NCBI RefSeq assembly: GCF_014805825.1
Contig: NZ_CP061941.1
Location: forward strand, 3,658,001 to 3,722,000
DNA length: 64,000 nucleotides
From: Marinomonas algicola
GTDB lineage: Bacteria; Pseudomonadota; Gammaproteobacteria; Pseudomonadales; Marinomonadaceae
Direction: 5' to 3'
How positions within the stretch are numbered: position 1 is the first letter of the stretch; every line of letters starts with the position of its first letter. The position numbers and the translations under genes were made by a program. The notes under the pieces are model-generated. The model was not told the DNA's origin. It saw only the letters and a list, made by a program, of their open reading frames with translations, and did not search any database. Positions 12,113 through 20,991 of this stretch are shown here, one piece after another.

Positions 12113-14599
12113 ATGTTTAATTCAAATCATCGTGCATTACCCTCTATTCTTCTTATAGACGATGTCCCTTCCAATTTACAAGTCCTCTACGATGCTGTGG
12201 AAGGGTTTGGAGACATCTATTTTGCGACGGATGGACAAAGTGCAATCAAAAAAGCAATTGAGTGCATACCAGACGTCATTTTGTTGGATATTGAATTGCC
12301 AGATATGAATGGCTATGAAGTGCTCCACCAACTGAGACAAATACCAGAACTGCAAGAATCGTCGGTCATATTTGTCACTGGCCACAGTGATAATGTACAT
12401 GAACTAAGAGCGCTTGAATCTGGTGGCGTCGATTTTATACAAAAACCTATCGATATCTCGATTACCAGAGCGAGAGTTGAAACACAGTTAACACTAAAAA
12501 AACAAAAAGATAAAATTGCTAAATCGGCAGAAGATTTATCACTACTGGTTAATGCCTTGCCTGCTTTCATCGCTTATTGGGATAAAGATGACAAAAATGT
12601 TTTTTGTAATGATATAGAGGGTCGTTGGTTTGGAATCTCTGCTTCAGAAATGCTTGATCTTGGACTTACAGATGTGATGCCTGACAATGTTCATGATGAT
12701 ATCCAGGCCAACATTAATAGAGCCTTCCAAGGAGAAAAAATAAATATAGATGTTAGCTTATCTTCTATTCAATCATCTAGTACCTTTGGTCAATTATCGA
12801 TTATACCTCGCTCAGGAATGGACAGGGATCTGGGCTTTTTAATGCTTATAACCGACATAACATCAAGAAAAATGGCTGAACAGGCGCTACATGATGAAAA
12901 AGAGCGCATTCGAGTTACCCTCAATTCAATTGGTGATGCTGTTATTGCGACGGATATAAATGGTTTTGTGACTTTTTTGAATCCCATTGCAGAAAGCATG
13001 ACAGGGTATTCATTAGAGCACGCCAGAGGTAAAGAGATCGAAACGATTATGCCTTTGATTGATTTGGAATCTGGAATGACGCTTAAAAACCCAATAAGAA
13101 TCGCTTTAGAAGAAGAACGCATTGTTGGAATGGCATTAAATTGTGTTTTACAACACTCACAAGGAATAGGCGTTGAAGTCGAAGATTCCGCCGCCCCAAT
13201 ACGTGATCATAAAGGCGACATAACGGGCGCCATTATTGTCTTCCATGACGTTAGTGAAGCAAGAGCAATGGCCATAAAAATGACGCATCTTGCTCAACAT
13301 GATGCTTTGACAAACTTACCTAATCGATTGCTTTTGAGCGATCGTGCGCAACAGGCTATAAAGCAAGTTGAGGGGTCAACGAAAAAAGCCGCTTTAATGA
13401 TCTTTGATATTGATAATTTTAAAAGCATCAATGAGCTTTTAGGGCATGAGGGTGGTGATCGTTTGTTGCAGCAAATTGCAAATCACCTGCAGACCATTTT
13501 AAAACCGGATGAGACCCTATTTCGACAAGGAGGCAATACATTTATTTTGTTGCTCTCAAACTTAGACAGTACGATTCAAATAATGCGCTGTATTAGCAAA
13601 CTGCAAAAAGCATTTAATAACAATTGGAGAGTCAAGGAAAATGACTTCACACTTACCATTAGCGCTGGAATTTCAATTTACTCAGAAGACAGTTTTAATA
13701 TCGACGAACTTTATCGTCATGCTGATACCGCATTGTTTACCGCGAAACAGTCCGGAAAAAATAAAATTCTTTTTTACAGTCAAGAGTTTGAGAAAAAGCT
13801 TCTGCTAGAGCAAGAATTGGAAAAATCATTAAAAAATCCGAGTTCTGATAGTCATTTTGAGGTTTTCTACCAACCTAAATTGAACGTATACACGAATAAA
13901 ATTGTGGGTGCCGAAGCACTCGTAAGATGGAGAAATGCTAAAGGCGATCTCGTTTTCCCAAACGATTTTATCCCGTTGGCAGAAGAAACAGGACTGATCA
14001 TTCCATTGGGAGAGAAGGTTCTTTTTCAAGCATGTAAACAAGCCGCGCTATGGTATCAAGAGGGTTTTAAAATACAAATTGCGGTGAATGTATCTTTAGT
14101 TCAATTTGAGGATCAAGATTTTTTAAGTACCGTAAAACACGTTTTACATGAGACAAAGCTTAAACCAGAATTACTCGAGTTAGAGCTAACAGAAAGCGTT
14201 CTTGCCAAAGATGTTGGTCATGCTAGATCACTTATTAGCAATATCAAGAAGCTTGGCGTTGCCATTGCGCTTGATGATTTTGGAACAGGTTATTCCAGTT
14301 TATCTTATCTTAAAGACTTCAAAATAGATGTTTTAAAAATAGACCAAAGCTTTATTCGAGATATGTTCAAAAGTGCGTCAAATAAAGTCATTATAGCGGC
14401 CATCATACAAATGGCAAAAGGCTTACAACTTAAGTTAATTGCAGAAGGCGTCGAAACGAAAGAACACTCTGAACAATTAGCCGAAATGGGCTGCGAGATT
14501 ATGCAAGGCTATTTATACAGTAAGCCAATCCCAGTGCAAGATTTCAATGCGCTTTTGGCGCTTAAAAATAATGAAGAAATAGCGCCTCTTTCAGTTTGA
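12113..14599 (+). CDS. Response regulator with REC-PAS-PAS-GGDEF(degenerate)-EAL, c-di-GMP phosphodiesterase
   Basis: The product is 828 aa and cytosolic (no signal or TM). It has a receiver domain (1-130) with acidic pair D16/D17, phospho-acceptor Asp59 (LLDIELPD) and Lys111. PAS regions lie at about 140-250 and 265-385. The GGDEF-like domain (about 390-560) has its signature replaced by GGNTF at 473-477, so diguanylate cyclase activity is unlikely. The EAL domain (about 570-820) is intact: EAL at 601-603, LELTES, ALDDFGTGYSS, KIDQSF and AEGVET. The expected activity is therefore c-di-GMP hydrolysis, gated by phosphorylation and perhaps by GTP binding to the dead GGDEF. Its position divergent from a large hybrid kinase points to a two-component pair. 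Confidence 0.93.
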   Translation: MFNSNHRALPSILLIDDVPSNLQVLYDAVEGFGDIYFATDGQSAIKKAIECIPDVILLDIELPDMNGYEVLHQLRQIPELQESSVIFVTGHSDNVHELRALESGGVDFIQKPIDISITRARVETQLTLKKQKDKIAKSAEDLSLLVNALPAFIAYWDKDDKNVFCNDIEGRWFGISASEMLDLGLTDVMPDNVHDDIQANINRAFQGEKINIDVSLSSIQSSSTFGQLSIIPRSGMDRDLGFLMLITDITSRKMAEQALHDEKERIRVTLNSIGDAVIATDINGFVTFLNPIAESMTGYSLEHARGKEIETIMPLIDLESGMTLKNPIRIALEEERIVGMALNCVLQHSQGIGVEVEDSAAPIRDHKGDITGAIIVFHDVSEARAMAIKMTHLAQHDALTNLPNRLLLSDRAQQAIKQVEGSTKKAALMIFDIDNFKSINELLGHEGGDRLLQQIANHLQTILKPDETLFRQGGNTFILLLSNLDSTIQIMRCISKLQKAFNNNWRVKENDFTLTISAGISIYSEDSFNIDELYRHADTALFTAKQSGKNKILFYSQEFEKKLLLEQELEKSLKNPSSDSHFEVFYQPKLNVYTNKIVGAEALVRWRNAKGDLVFPNDFIPLAEETGLIIPLGEKVLFQACKQAALWYQEGFKIQIAVNVSLVQFEDQDFLSTVKHVLHETKLKPELLELELTESVLAKDVGHARSLISNIKKLGVAIALDDFGTGYSSLSYLKDFKIDVLKIDQSFIRDMFKSASNKVIIAAIIQMAKGLQLKLIAEGVETKEHSEQLAEMGCEIMQGYLYSKPIPVQDFNALLALKNNEEIAPLSV

Positions 14600-14793
14600 C
14601 GCATTATTCCTATTCTTAAAAGTGGCACTTTATAGTAAATATTCTTTTATTTTTATTAAGTAACAATATTATGCCTTGGGGAACGATAAGAGTTCTATGC
14701 GCCTTAAACGACGTCTAAAACTAACCATATTCTATAAACACCCACTAACAATGCATGCCTCGCGCCAAAATAAACTTTTAGACAATTTATCCT

Positions 14794-16242
14794 TTAATGA
14801 GCACTTCTTTTCAAACTACGGCCTCTTGGCTCATCTCCTTCCTGCAAAACAATGTCGGAATGAAGAAATGCGGCCGCTTCGGCTGAGTCTTTTACTTTGA
14901 TCGAACTGCGTTCTAACATGTCGAACTCAAATTCGGTTAAGACACTTTGTCTTACACCAAGATCACGCCACGGCGAAAAAGCGTTACACTCTTTAGATAT
15001 TCCACGAGCCAAAGCCAAAGCATCCAATAGAGCTTGATTCGCTCCTTGTCCTTTAAAAGGACTCATCGGATGGGCCGCATCACCAATCAAGGTTACTTGC
15101 GCGCCTTTTTGTAGCCGCTCGGCCGTTAGCAATTCTCTATCATAAACCGGGTAACCAGAAATTTGAGCGTCCGAAGTAGCAGACAATATTTGAGGGATAG
15201 GATCATGCCACTGAGTTCGGCGACACGCTTCCTCTTTGAGCGCTTTAACACCTTGAGCACTTAAGTATTTTGCGTCTTCTTCTGCCATAGGAAAACTCAG
15301 TTGCCACATTACAGAATTCGCATCAAAAGGCATAATATAAATTCTTTCATTGCCATTGGCCGTTTGAAAGACGGTCGCTGAATCAAGTAATTCACTTTTA
15401 ACATGGTCTAGAGCCGCTAAAGGACAAATTCCTAAGATGACAATGCACCCCAAGTAACGCAGAGGCGTCTCTTCTTCTCCAATTAACAGTCTACGAACCG
15501 AGCTACGAATGCCATCGGCCCCAACAAGAATATCGGCTCGGGCCTGCTTTTCCACACCATTAACCAGAAAACTAAGGCCGACGCCTTTAGATTCGCCTTC
15601 CGTAAAGTTCACTAATTGATGATTCCATTGAACAAGATCATCTCCGCCCAGTTGTTCTAATAAGGCCAAACGTAATGACTGACGAGCGATGTGAACATTC
15701 GTTCGTTTAGGTGTCGTTCTACTATCAGACGGAACCCACTTCCTAATCCCCCACTCACCGATCACCCTACCTTCTGTTGTATGCACCACATGCCTTGTTG
15801 ATATCACACCATCATCGAGAGAGAAAATCCCTAACCCTTCAATGGCTTTACTCGCTTGCTGCAACGTCAGTCCGTATCCCTGGGAACGAGCGTCGAAGCC
15901 ACTGTCTCGCTCATAAAGAGTAAAAGGAATGCCTCGATGCCGACAGGCTACAGCCAAAGCAACACCACCTATCCCACCACCAACAATAGCAACATGAGGA
16001 TAGTTTTCTTTATCCGCCTGAGGAGCGCTATCTGACACAAGCAATCCGGAACCGGCACAATTAGGACACGAGTCAAGATGCCCTTTCGGTCGAACTGGGG
16101 CGACCCCTTCTCCCTTTGATTTTTCAAATGCCTCTAATTCTCTTTGATAATTAAGCCGAGCCTTTTTACGAATTCGTTTGCTTTTTTTCCCCCTTCCTTG
16201 GCATTGCAGACACACAGTCCAGCTGGTTGCTTTATTGTTCAA
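14794..16242 (-). CDS. FAD-dependent aromatic-type monooxygenase with N-terminal CxxC/CxxC zinc-finger-like extension
   Basis: The product is 482 aa. Residues 85-430 are a group A flavoprotein monooxygenase: the GxGxxG dinucleotide motif in VAIVGGGIGGVALA, the DG motif in VGADGIRSSVRR, and the GD motif in GDAAHPMSPFKGQGANQALLDA. Such enzymes hydroxylate aromatic or polyketide-like substrates with NAD(P)H and O2. The first 70 residues are not part of that fold. They carry Cys11-x2-Cys14-Q-GRG and Cys59-x2-Cys62-A-GSG with a basic coiled stretch between, like half of a DnaJ zinc domain. The start is TTG 16242, with AGGA ten bases upstream; no ATG fits the cysteine extension. Substrate is unknown, and no operon partner is seen. 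Confidence 0.85.
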   Translation of the reverse strand: MNNKATSWTVCLQCQGRGKKSKRIRKKARLNYQRELEAFEKSKGEGVAPVRPKGHLDSCPNCAGSGLLVSDSAPQADKENYPHVAIVGGGIGGVALAVACRHRGIPFTLYERDSGFDARSQGYGLTLQQASKAIEGLGIFSLDDGVISTRHVVHTTEGRVIGEWGIRKWVPSDSRTTPKRTNVHIARQSLRLALLEQLGGDDLVQWNHQLVNFTEGESKGVGLSFLVNGVEKQARADILVGADGIRSSVRRLLIGEEETPLRYLGCIVILGICPLAALDHVKSELLDSATVFQTANGNERIYIMPFDANSVMWQLSFPMAEEDAKYLSAQGVKALKEEACRRTQWHDPIPQILSATSDAQISGYPVYDRELLTAERLQKGAQVTLIGDAAHPMSPFKGQGANQALLDALALARGISKECNAFSPWRDLGVRQSVLTEFEFDMLERSSIKVKDSAEAAAFLHSDIVLQEGDEPRGRSLKRSAH

Positions 16243-16357
16243 CTTGTTAGGTTCCTATCTACTTTACGAGATCATTACTGCTTTTTATAAAAGAAAAGCA
16301 AATGCGGTATTTAGAGCGGTATATCTTAGCGAGATTAAAAATTCAATCATAATAAAA

Positions 16358-16384
16358 AATGGCCACTTTATAAAAATGGCCATT
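16358..16384 (-). terminator. Terminator of the chemotaxis receptor gene
   Basis: AATGGCCA (16358-16365) pairs with TGGCCATT (16377-16384). The A-run at 16354-16359 gives a T-tract when read on the minus strand, just downstream of the receptor gene. Confidence 0.7.
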
Positions 16385-16416
16385 ACGCAATTAAAAATCA
16401 AAAATTTACAGAGTAT

Positions 16417-18384
16417 TTATTCCGTACGGAATCGAGCCACCATAGAATGCAGCTCTTTACTCAACTGATCCTGTTTCTGACAAAGTTCTGCCACATCACC
16501 CGATATGCTCGAAACACGATGCGCGGATTCACTAATGGCACTGATATTATCGTTCACACCTTCCGTTACCGCACGCTGCTCTTCTGCTGATGCAGCCGTT
16601 TGCATTGTCATATCACGCATCTGCTTCACAACGTCTTCTATTTGCTCAAATGAATCCAGAGCTTGATCTGATAGTGAAATCGCACTCTCAGACTCCGCTA
16701 AACTGGTTACCATAGAATCTGAAGCCTGATTCGTTTTATTCGCTAACAATCCCAAAATACGACTGATTTGTTCAGTTGATTCCTGCGTTCGCCCTGCTAA
16801 CGTCCGTACTTCATCTGCAACAACAGCAAACCCTCTGCCTTGCTCCCCTGCGCGAGCCGCTTCTATGGCCGCATTCAACGCCAATAAGTTAGTTTGTTCC
16901 GCAATACCCTGAATAGTCGATAGTATTTGATTAATATTACTGGTTTCTTGTTGCAGTTCAGTAATAATCTGATTCGACGCCTTCAGACGCACACCTAAAC
17001 GGTTTACCCCTTCTGCACTGTCCTTAAGCAAGGATTTACCCGCTATCGTCGTTTTCAATCCTTTCTCAGAAAATTCTGCTGAGTTAGCACAACTTTCGGC
17101 CGCTTCATTAGAAGCAATCAACATTTGTTGTCCTGCTTCGGCAATCAATTCAATCGATTGCAACTGAGTGGTTGAGGATTGAGCCACTTCACTCGCTTTC
17201 AATGACGTTTCCGCCGCGATCTGATCAATATGAGAGCTAGACTGTTTTATACCGAGAATCAATTTGCAGGTAGACTCAATAAACTGATTAAACCAATTCG
17301 ACAAGGTCCCAGTTTCATCATTGGTATTGATATCAATTTTAGAGGTCAGGTCACCCTCACCTTCTGCTAAAGTACGTAAATGACTCGAAACCGATTCGAT
17401 TGGGGTAATCAAACTTTTCGCCATTAAGAAAGCCACAAGACCAAATACAATTAACAGTAATACACACACAATGGCGGTGGTTTGAACCAACTCTACTGTA
17501 CTTGAGTAAATCTCGGAAGCAGGCATTAATCCAACAAACTTCCATTTCAAGTTTGGAGAGGTATACACGTTCGCATAATAAGACTCGCCATCAAGGTCAA
17601 AACCAAGGATACCCTCAGTCGTATTCGCAATCTGTTGATACGCGTCACTTGTTACTTCAGCTATTTTTTTGAAGTTATTTTCAGGGTAAAGCGCATCCAC
17701 CAAGATTGTACCGGTATTTTCGATGACCATAATGCTGCCAGAGGTGCCTAACTTAGTTTTATTTGCCATTTCAGTCAGGGTTTTAATAGACACATCAACC
17801 GCAACAACACCATTGACAATATTACCTTTTTTATAGGTTCTTACGGCTGAGACATAAACAGCATCATCAGGTTCCCAATAATAGGCATCACGCAAGGTCA
17901 CCTTTCCCGGCGTTTCCATAGCCCTTGAATACCAACCTCGTTTTTTAGGATGCCATTCAGCGTATTCATACGTCCCTGGCCACTCTAAATAGCCGTCACC
18001 CTCATCTCCCATATAGACATAAACAAAATTTGGATTGTTCTTTCCTATGTCTTCAAATAGGTTAAATGCGCTTTCTTCCCAACCGCCATTTTTCTTAGCA
18101 ACTAAGCTAGGTGCTTTGCCTTTTGCTTCAAAATAAGTGGTTAATGGCGTCGCATCCGTCGTGGTAACGGCCTCACTGTCGCCAATAAAACCCACTACAT
18201 ACTTAATATCATTGATAAATTGATCAAATGATTTTTCGACAGCGCCTAAAGTTTGTCCACTATTTTGAGAGAAACTGTTAAGCGCTTGGTCAGATGCCAT
18301 AAAGGCGGTGATTGAACTAACAATCAAGACAGGAAGTAACGTAGCAATAGAAAAGGCAAGAAGTAATTTTGTTTTAATTCTCAT
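16417..18384 (-). CDS. Methyl-accepting chemotaxis protein with dCache sensor
   Basis: The product is a 655-aa chemoreceptor. TM1 is at about 7-29 and a periplasmic double-Cache ligand domain spans about 30-290 (typical segments FVYVYMGDEGDGYLEW, KRGWYSRAMETPGKVTLRDAYYWEP, VNGVVAVDVSIKTL). TM2 is at about 305-328, then HAMP. The cytoplasmic signalling coiled coil has the conserved hairpin tip QTNLLALNAAIEAARAGEQG and RGFAVVADEVRTLA, which binds CheA/CheW. There is no C-terminal CheR-binding pentapeptide. dCache domains of this type often bind amino acids or amines, but the ligand cannot be read here. It is a lone gene with its own terminator. Confidence 0.93.
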   Translation of the reverse strand: MRIKTKLLLAFSIATLLPVLIVSSITAFMASDQALNSFSQNSGQTLGAVEKSFDQFINDIKYVVGFIGDSEAVTTTDATPLTTYFEAKGKAPSLVAKKNGGWEESAFNLFEDIGKNNPNFVYVYMGDEGDGYLEWPGTYEYAEWHPKKRGWYSRAMETPGKVTLRDAYYWEPDDAVYVSAVRTYKKGNIVNGVVAVDVSIKTLTEMANKTKLGTSGSIMVIENTGTILVDALYPENNFKKIAEVTSDAYQQIANTTEGILGFDLDGESYYANVYTSPNLKWKFVGLMPASEIYSSTVELVQTTAIVCVLLLIVFGLVAFLMAKSLITPIESVSSHLRTLAEGEGDLTSKIDINTNDETGTLSNWFNQFIESTCKLILGIKQSSSHIDQIAAETSLKASEVAQSSTTQLQSIELIAEAGQQMLIASNEAAESCANSAEFSEKGLKTTIAGKSLLKDSAEGVNRLGVRLKASNQIITELQQETSNINQILSTIQGIAEQTNLLALNAAIEAARAGEQGRGFAVVADEVRTLAGRTQESTEQISRILGLLANKTNQASDSMVTSLAESESAISLSDQALDSFEQIEDVVKQMRDMTMQTAASAEEQRAVTEGVNDNISAISESAHRVSSISGDVAELCQKQDQLSKELHSMVARFRTE

Positions 18385-18735
18385 AGAGTTTTATCCAAAA
18401 AGTTAATAAATAACCATGACAGTAATTTTTTAAATAAAAACGAGAATCAATAGTACCAATAAGATTCATTTGACATTGAGTCATATTTTGTCTTTTGATA
18501 CATTAATATAAATCGTTTGAGTTTTGCCTCTCCTTGGGTTTATTTAGTTAATAAAATACTGTCTATGGCAAGTATAATCTATAAATCAAAAAAAAACGTA
18601 CTTGAAAATATTTAAATTCATCGAATTAAACATTACTTATGATTCAAGAGTGGTTTCCATTAATACACACTGTGTATTTCGTTTTCTTGTCTGTTAGGTA
18701 GGCACTCTAATTGGTCTATATTCTTCTCTTGTTGA
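18385..18735. other. Intergenic region with a short inverted repeat
   Basis: A 350-bp AT-rich spacer upstream of the receptor and downstream of the DUF1826 gene. The only structure seen is AATACACA-C-TGTGTATT at 18662-18678, a perfect 8-bp inverted repeat that could be a protein-binding site. No gene. Confidence 0.4.
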
Positions 18736-19431
18736 TTACATCAAGTCCAAAGAAAGAAATAGTCGAGTTGTATTTGAGTTGATCGAAGGCGAGCGATGAA
18801 CCAGCCCCCCGCCAGTATTATTTGGCCAGCCCTCTCCTTTTAACAAAGCAACATCACCACAATTCACTTGTTGAATCATTGCTTTTTCTTGAATCAAACC
18901 TGATGACTCATCCGCGACACCTTTGCTTGCATGACCCAACTTGCTACGCTCTACACTTGCGTGTTCTAACCATTGGGTTGCGGGGCCATTATAGGTGGTT
19001 ACCAAACGACAAGTCACATTATCAACATGAAATCGAGGGCATGTAGCAGAATGTGATGTAGCCAGTCGTAACCCCACTTTCTTCGTATCAAATAAACAGC
19101 AGAATATATCCACTAATTCTGCAATGTCCTCAATCAAACTGATGTGATTTGCCGTAGTAGGTAATCTAGATAACAATATCTTCTCAGCACCTTCAGGCGT
19201 AACCACCTCCATAATATTAAGGGATTTCCCCGACTCAATTAACGACTGAATAGAAGAACCAATCTCAGTTGATAATAACCGTTGCCAAACAAATAGGTTG
19301 ACGTTTTCCTGATAAATAGCCGTCATATCCGCAAGGTCGTTAGAATAAACGGGGGAACGATCTAAGTCCGCAAACGCAATGGCCGTATTCATGCAAGCCC
19401 CACTGTATTCCGCAAACACAACTTTGGACAT
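18736..19431 (-). CDS. DUF1826 domain protein, probably zinc-responsive
   Basis: The product is 231 aa and matches the DUF1826 family. The C-terminal half has CPRFHVDNVTCRLVTTYNGP with His135-x-Asp137, TQWLEH, the GDVALLKGE strand, and His212 in GGLVHRSP. This HxD...H layout resembles the metal site of double-stranded beta-helix dioxygenases. Function is not established; the family is known to occur near COG0523 (CobW-like) zinc genes. A near-perfect Zur box lies about 110 bp upstream, so the gene is probably derepressed at low zinc. No clear ribosome site precedes ATG 19431; ATG 19392 (Met14) is an alternative start. It is monocistronic here, without a COG0523 neighbour in the window. Confidence 0.82.
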   Translation of the reverse strand: MSKVVFAEYSGACMNTAIAFADLDRSPVYSNDLADMTAIYQENVNLFVWQRLLSTEIGSSIQSLIESGKSLNIMEVVTPEGAEKILLSRLPTTANHISLIEDIAELVDIFCCLFDTKKVGLRLATSHSATCPRFHVDNVTCRLVTTYNGPATQWLEHASVERSKLGHASKGVADESSGLIQEKAMIQQVNCGDVALLKGEGWPNNTGGGLVHRSPSINSNTTRLFLSLDLM

Positions 19432-19542
19432 TTATTATTAACAACAAAGAAAAGAAGCGTTTTCCTGATCTTAACTGGTTCGAGTACGACACAAATGGAA
19501 AGCTTAATAATTAAAGACATCATAACACCCTCAAAAAAGATA

Positions 19543-19557
19543 TGTTATAATATAACA
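19543..19557. promoter_or_regulatory. Zur box
   Basis: TGTTATAATATAACA is a perfect palindrome around A19550 and matches the core of the gammaproteobacterial Zur consensus (GAAATGTTATA-N-TATAACATTTC). Only the outermost flanking bases deviate. It is placed 112 bp before the DUF1826 start, on the only side with a gene reading away from it. Confidence 0.78.
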
Positions 19558-19682
19558 CACAAATACAAAAGATAAAGACGATTCACAACGATTTATATGT
19601 CAATCTAATATAGAAATAGCAGGCTATGTAATAACGGAAAAGTTCAAACCTTATGAAACTTTCCGTTACCATTATTTGAATA

Positions 19683-20213
19683 TTAGACATTATTTGAGCT
19701 CTTCGTCCTTGTTTCAACAAAACAATTTAGCTCAGCAATAGAACGAACGACATACACAGACTTGTTTTCTGATATACCCTCTACATATTGTAAGAAATTG
19801 TCATTCCAAAACTTTGGACACAGTTTTAACACTTTATAACTTTCTAAAGAGCCTTTTAAAACTGAACTTCCGTCCGGCCAACCTTCTGGTTTAACAAACA
19901 TTCCTTTAAGAAGTCTTTTCGTTACCAACCAATAACTCAAAGCATAAGGTAAATCTATATAAACTAATGTATCCGCGGCTTCGAGTCGTTTATTAAAAGA
20001 ACCCATTGGGCCGAAACCATCTATTATCCACCTTTCAAAAGAAAGTATGTTTGAATGCTCGTTATCAAATACTTTCCGGTCAACCAAATCACCGTTTTTT
20101 TTATAGAGAATTGAGTCAAGTTGATACAATGGTATCCCTGTCGCTATTGACAACTGTTTGCTTAAAGTCGATTTGCCACTACCAGGTTTACCAAAAACCG
20201 CTATTTTTTTCAT
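19683..20213 (-). CDS. P-loop NTPase, adenylate-kinase/topology-modulation-like
   Basis: The product is a 176-aa cytosolic P-loop protein. It has a Walker A motif, GKPGSGKST (residues 8-16), and IPLYQLDSILYK and ERWIIDGFGPMGSF segments typical of the small kinases annotated as adenylate kinase or DNA topology modulation (FlaR-like) proteins. It has an aspartate strand (TLVYIDLP) and a basic lid-like region (TKRLLKGMF). These proteins probably phosphorylate a small nucleotide-like substrate, not established. A very strong ribosome site (AAAGGAGGT) precedes ATG 20213. It is a single AT-rich gene, preceded by an orphan minus-strand terminator hairpin. Confidence 0.8.
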   Translation of the reverse strand: MKKIAVFGKPGSGKSTLSKQLSIATGIPLYQLDSILYKKNGDLVDRKVFDNEHSNILSFERWIIDGFGPMGSFNKRLEAADTLVYIDLPYALSYWLVTKRLLKGMFVKPEGWPDGSSVLKGSLESYKVLKLCPKFWNDNFLQYVEGISENKSVYVVRSIAELNCFVETRTKSSNNV

Positions 20214-20250
20214 ACTACCTCCTTTGATTAAGATTCACCCATGAGGCAGA

Positions 20251-20276
20251 AAGAAAAAACCCGCCTCTTGGGCGGG
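20251..20276 (-). terminator. Minus-strand terminator hairpin ahead of the P-loop gene
   Basis: Read on the minus strand, GCCCGCC-CAAGA-GGCGGG is followed by TTTTTTCTTT. It would stop transcripts coming from above 20280, yet no minus-strand gene is visible there. It may therefore be an attenuator in the leader of the P-loop gene (start 20213) or end a small RNA. Confidence 0.7.
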
Positions 20277-20604
20277 CTTGACAATTTTAGACGCATCAAA
20301 ACCCCACCATCCCTAAGGAATGATGATAATTCGATCTATTTTCTGAGAAAATATTATATTCATAAATTTATATTTATAGATGATCTAAATATTGTCAACA
20401 ATAAAGTATGGCCAATTGACATCAAAAAAACAATGAATTAACCTTGATATTAATTCAGCTCAAAAAGGATTTATTTAGTTGAATTAAAAATCACTTTCCA
20501 TTTAAGAATCATAAAAAAACTGAGCGCTTAGCGGCTCGAACTCAAGGGCATTCAAGAGTGAATAGCCTTACACCTGTAAGATAAAATATTAAGGATAATT
20601 AACT
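20277..20604. other. AT-rich spacer before the small-peptide gene
   Basis: About 330 bp with very low GC. It contains imperfect short hairpins near 20520-20582 but no gene I can support. A 66-codon plus-strand frame at 20241-20441 has no ribosome site, runs through the terminator hairpin and has no recognisable features. Confidence 0.4.
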
Positions 20605-20916
20605 ATGTCACGTCTTTATAAAAACTCAATTGCTCTAAGTTATACTTCAATTAGACATATCGCTTTTGGCGGTGGCGGTGGCGGTAGTACACATGGGAAA
20701 AATGGATCTCATAATGTTTATAGTAACAATACTAGTAATATGACCCATAGCTATGGATGGAGGTCAGACCGAACGAGATTAGATAACAACGCTAATGATG
20801 AATGCATTGATGATGCTGTGAAATCAGGTATAACAGCAGGCATAATATCTAAGAGACCAGATATTGGCTTAGCAACAGGTGCTGTTGATTATGTGACCTG
20901 TCGCGTAATGGATTAG
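20605..20916 (+). CDS. Small Gly-rich peptide of unknown function (candidate secreted or bacteriocin-like)
   Basis: The product is 103 aa. It begins MSRLYKNSIALSYTSIRHIA followed by six consecutive glycines (22-27), then an Asn/Ser/His-rich polar stretch. The C-terminal third has two cysteines (Cys67, Cys99) flanking a Gly/Ala-rich segment (SGITAGII, GLATGAV). A good ribosome site (AAGGA) lies 9 bases before the ATG, and a 15-bp hairpin follows the stop. I recognise no family. The small size, polyglycine block, paired cysteines and following two-helix membrane gene recall class II bacteriocin/immunity pairs. There is no export gene nearby and no canonical double-glycine leader, so this remains a guess. 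Confidence 0.55.
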   Translation: MSRLYKNSIALSYTSIRHIAFGGGGGGSTHGKNGSHNVYSNNTSNMTHSYGWRSDRTRLDNNANDECIDDAVKSGITAGIISKRPDIGLATGAVDYVTCRVMD

Positions 20917-20925
20917 TCGTTAGGC

Positions 20926-20960
20926 CAAGAGGTGTTGCTATTTCCTAGCAACACCTCTTG
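20926..20960 (+). terminator. Perfect 15-bp hairpin after the small-peptide gene
   Basis: CAAGAGGTGTTGCTA (20926-20940) and its exact complement (20946-20960) enclose a TTTCC loop, starting 9 bases after the stop codon. No T-run follows on either strand, so it may stabilise or partly terminate the transcript before the 20992 gene. Confidence 0.75.
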
Positions 20961-20991
20961 AACTGAACAATAACTCTCTTGGTTTTAAATA

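Noticed and set aside
14676..14900. 74-codon open frame between the EAL regulator and the monooxygenase
   Set aside because: It has no ribosome site, overlaps the 3' end of the monooxygenase gene and shows no recognisable protein features.
20241..20441. 66-codon open frame before the small-peptide gene
   Set aside because: It runs through a strong terminator hairpin, lacks a ribosome site and has random-looking composition.
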